Source: Peptoniphilaceae bacterium (GTDB lineage Bacteria > Bacillota > Clostridia > Tissierellales > Peptoniphilaceae). From it: 6,769 bases of DNA. The stretch lies in NCBI GenBank assembly GCA_029983595.1, contig JASBZD010000069.1:1-6769 (forward strand), written 5' to 3'. The notes beneath the pieces were generated by a model. The model was not told the origin of the DNA. It ran no database searches and saw nothing but the letters and a program-made list of their open reading frames with translations. Of the stretch, positions 5,421 through 6,769 are shown one piece after another. Numbering within the stretch: position 1 is the stretch's first letter; every line of letters begins with the position of its first letter. Position numbers and translations under genes: made by a program.

Positions 5421-6419
5421 ATGGAAAAAAGAGATGAAAAATTTTATCCTTTAGAGCTAGTGTGCATTAAAGACACTGATAACAATATAATATTTTCAAG
5501 CTATCCTGAAGATTTAGATAAAAATGTAGGAAAGTACTCTCTAGATGATAGAACTTATGATGAAAGAGAAGTAGATGGACGTAACTATTTTGTTCAGTCT
5601 GGAGTTTTATATGATGAGAAAAATAACAAAAGGGGTTCTATAGAAGTATTAACTGATATCTCAAATCAAAAAAGACTTGAAAGAGAGCTTACTAAGGCCT
5701 ATCTAGAGATGCAATCAGAGCTTGATTTTGCATCAAAAATACAGGATAAGCTTCTTCCTAATAAGGGGATGTTTAGAAATATCAGAGTCGATTATAAATA
5801 TCTACCATCTAAAAAGCTAAGTGGAGATTTATTTGATGTCTATGAAATCGATAAAAACCATATAGGGCTATATATTGTAGATGTAGCTGGACATGGGGTA
5901 GCGGCTTCAATGCTTACAGTTTTTATCCGTCAAACTATTTATAATATTGGTAAAAATACATTTCAACCTTCAAGGGTTCTAAAAAGATTACAAGAAAGTT
6001 TTAAAGAACTTGGTCTTACTCCAGATAGATATTTTACGATTTTTTATGCAATCTATAACTTAAAAGATAGAACTTTAAAATATGCTAATGCAGGACATAA
6101 CTCTATTCCTATTATTTATAACGATCAAACTTATATTAGGCTTGTAAATTATGGTTTACCAATACTGGGGTTTGATATTGAGACTAACTATACTGATAAA
6201 TCTATCACTCTAAACGATGGTGATCATCTATTTTTATACACAGATGGCCTGATTGAGGCAAAGAACACTGATGGAGATGAGTTTGGGGAAGATAGAGTAA
6301 AAGAAATAATTTTAAAATCTGATGGGGATTTACTTGATAATCTAGAAACGGCGATAAATGAGTTTTCAGATATTGAAACTAACGATGATATAGCGATGAT
6401 GTTACTTACTGTTATTTAA
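5421..6419 (+). CDS. PAS-like sensor plus SpoIIE-family PP2C protein phosphatase
   Basis: A 332-residue cytoplasmic serine/threonine phosphatase of the PPM/SpoIIE-RsbU class, which usually dephosphorylates STAS anti-anti-sigma proteins. Residues about 11-82 look like a compact PAS domain (VCIKDTDNNIIFSS near the start; GSIEVLTDISNQKRLE as the PAC-like exit). Residues 83-110 form a helical linker (SELDFASKIQDKLLP) typical before SpoIIE domains. The catalytic domain, 115-332, keeps its metal ligands and motifs: Asp136 in SGDLFD, Asp154 in DVAGHG, YANAGHN, Asp275-Gly276 in YTDGLIEA, and Asp322-Asp323 near the C-terminus (NDDIAMM). It should therefore be active. There is no membrane segment and no RsbU-type RsbT-binding domain. 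ATG 5421 follows GAGGAAG at 5412-5418. No partner anti-sigma gene is nearby, so its target is unknown. Confidence 0.9.
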   Translation: MEKRDEKFYPLELVCIKDTDNNIIFSSYPEDLDKNVGKYSLDDRTYDEREVDGRNYFVQSGVLYDEKNNKRGSIEVLTDISNQKRLERELTKAYLEMQSELDFASKIQDKLLPNKGMFRNIRVDYKYLPSKKLSGDLFDVYEIDKNHIGLYIVDVAGHGVAASMLTVFIRQTIYNIGKNTFQPSRVLKRLQESFKELGLTPDRYFTIFYAIYNLKDRTLKYANAGHNSIPIIYNDQTYIRLVNYGLPILGFDIETNYTDKSITLNDGDHLFLYTDGLIEAKNTDGDEFGEDRVKEIILKSDGDLLDNLETAINEFSDIETNDDIAMMLLTVI

Positions 6420-6431
6420 GAGGTATAGGTT

Positions 6432-6769
6432 ATGTTAAAACTAAATTATGATAGTGCATTAATTGAAAAAAAAGAGCTTTTAGAAATTGAACATCTTATA
6501 AAAGCTTCAAATGAATTACTGGTTTCTAAGTCTGGGGCTGGAAGTGAGTTTTTAGGCTGGCTTGATATTAAAGAGAATACTGATTTTGATGAGTTAGAAA
6601 GAATAAAAAAATCAGCAGAAAAAATCAAGAATGAATCTGAAGCTCTTTTAGTAATTGGTATTGGTGGCTCATACTTAGGTGCAAAGGCTGCGATAGAAGC
6701 GCTTACTAATAATTTTTATAATGAGCTAGACAATAAAGATGGTATAAATATTTATTTTGCTGGAAATAA
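6432..6769 (+). CDS. pgi: Glucose-6-phosphate isomerase, N-terminal part (cut by window end)
   Basis: The first 112 residues of phosphoglucose isomerase, the cytoplasmic glycolytic enzyme interconverting glucose-6-phosphate and fructose-6-phosphate. The frame is open to the window edge; a full Bacillota enzyme is about 450 residues, so roughly a quarter is present. The N-terminal helices include SGAGSEFLGWLD (34-45), the usual lead-in of the Bacillota-type enzyme. The sugar-phosphate-binding SIS domain begins with VIGIGGSYLGAKAAIE (Gly76 to Ser80 at its core), and the last visible residues, YFAGN, match the family's following strand. ATG 6432 is preceded by AGAGG at 6419-6423 with an eight-base spacer. 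It starts 12 bases after the phosphatase stop with no promoter between them, so it probably shares that transcript. The active-site Glu and His residues lie beyond the window. Confidence 0.93.
   Translation, partial: MLKLNYDSALIEKKELLEIEHLIKASNELLVSKSGAGSEFLGWLDIKENTDFDELERIKKSAEKIKNESEALLVIGIGGSYLGAKAAIEALTNNFYNELDNKDGINIYFAGN

Noticed and set aside
1..6769. Mobile element, prophage, toxin-antitoxin or defence system.
   Set aside because: No transposase, integrase, terminal inverted repeats, toxin-antitoxin pair or defence domain is visible; all genes are co-directional and of housekeeping or conserved-hypothetical type.

Overview
The window is about 6.8 kb of AT-rich DNA with every gene on the + strand and very short intergenic gaps. 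The low GC, strong Shine-Dalgarno (SD) sequences matching AGGAGGTGAT, frequent TTG/GTG starts and the gene families present (DUF1292, YtxH, DUF948/YtxG, YpsC-type RNA methyltransferase, COG2316 HD hydrolase) point to a low-GC Bacillota. An anaerobic coccus of the Tissierellia type (Peptoniphilus/Anaerococcus-like) is my best guess, but the sequence alone does not fix the genus.

Layout. (1) 1-1492: the 3' end of a DUF1292 protein, a BCP/PrxQ-type thiol peroxidase that lacks the usual resolving cysteine, and a TIGR01212/YtqA-type radical SAM protein whose GTG start shares one base with the peroxidase stop codon. (2) 1492-2807: a likely promoter with a perfect TATAAT, then three genes that all start with TTG: an unlisted 32-residue single-pass membrane peptide (1555-1653) with a Prli42-like plan, a DUF6648-like protein and an HD-domain phosphohydrolase. 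(3) 2808-4179: a YtxH protein with a long alanine-rich heptad/hendecad repeat and a DUF948 (YtxG-like) membrane protein, closed by a clear intrinsic terminator. (4) 4233-6769: a new transcription unit with an extended -10 promoter almost touching the first ATG, encoding a THUMP-domain RNA methyltransferase, a PAS-like/SpoIIE-type PP2C phosphatase, and the 5' part of glucose-6-phosphate isomerase (pgi), which runs off the window.

How it fits together. Most of this is core or conserved-hypothetical content: redox defence, RNA modification, glycolysis and envelope/stress proteins. The loose common theme is general stress and signalling: peroxidase, YtxH/YtxG (general-stress proteins in Bacillus), a Prli42-like peptide (a stressosome anchor in Listeria) and an RsbU/SpoIIE-class phosphatase. 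That link is inference, because no sigma factor, anti-sigma kinase or STAS protein lies in the window. I see no mobile element, CRISPR array, tRNA, rRNA or obvious new defence system. The longest stretch without a coding sequence is about 120 bases (4137-4256), which holds a terminator and a promoter.
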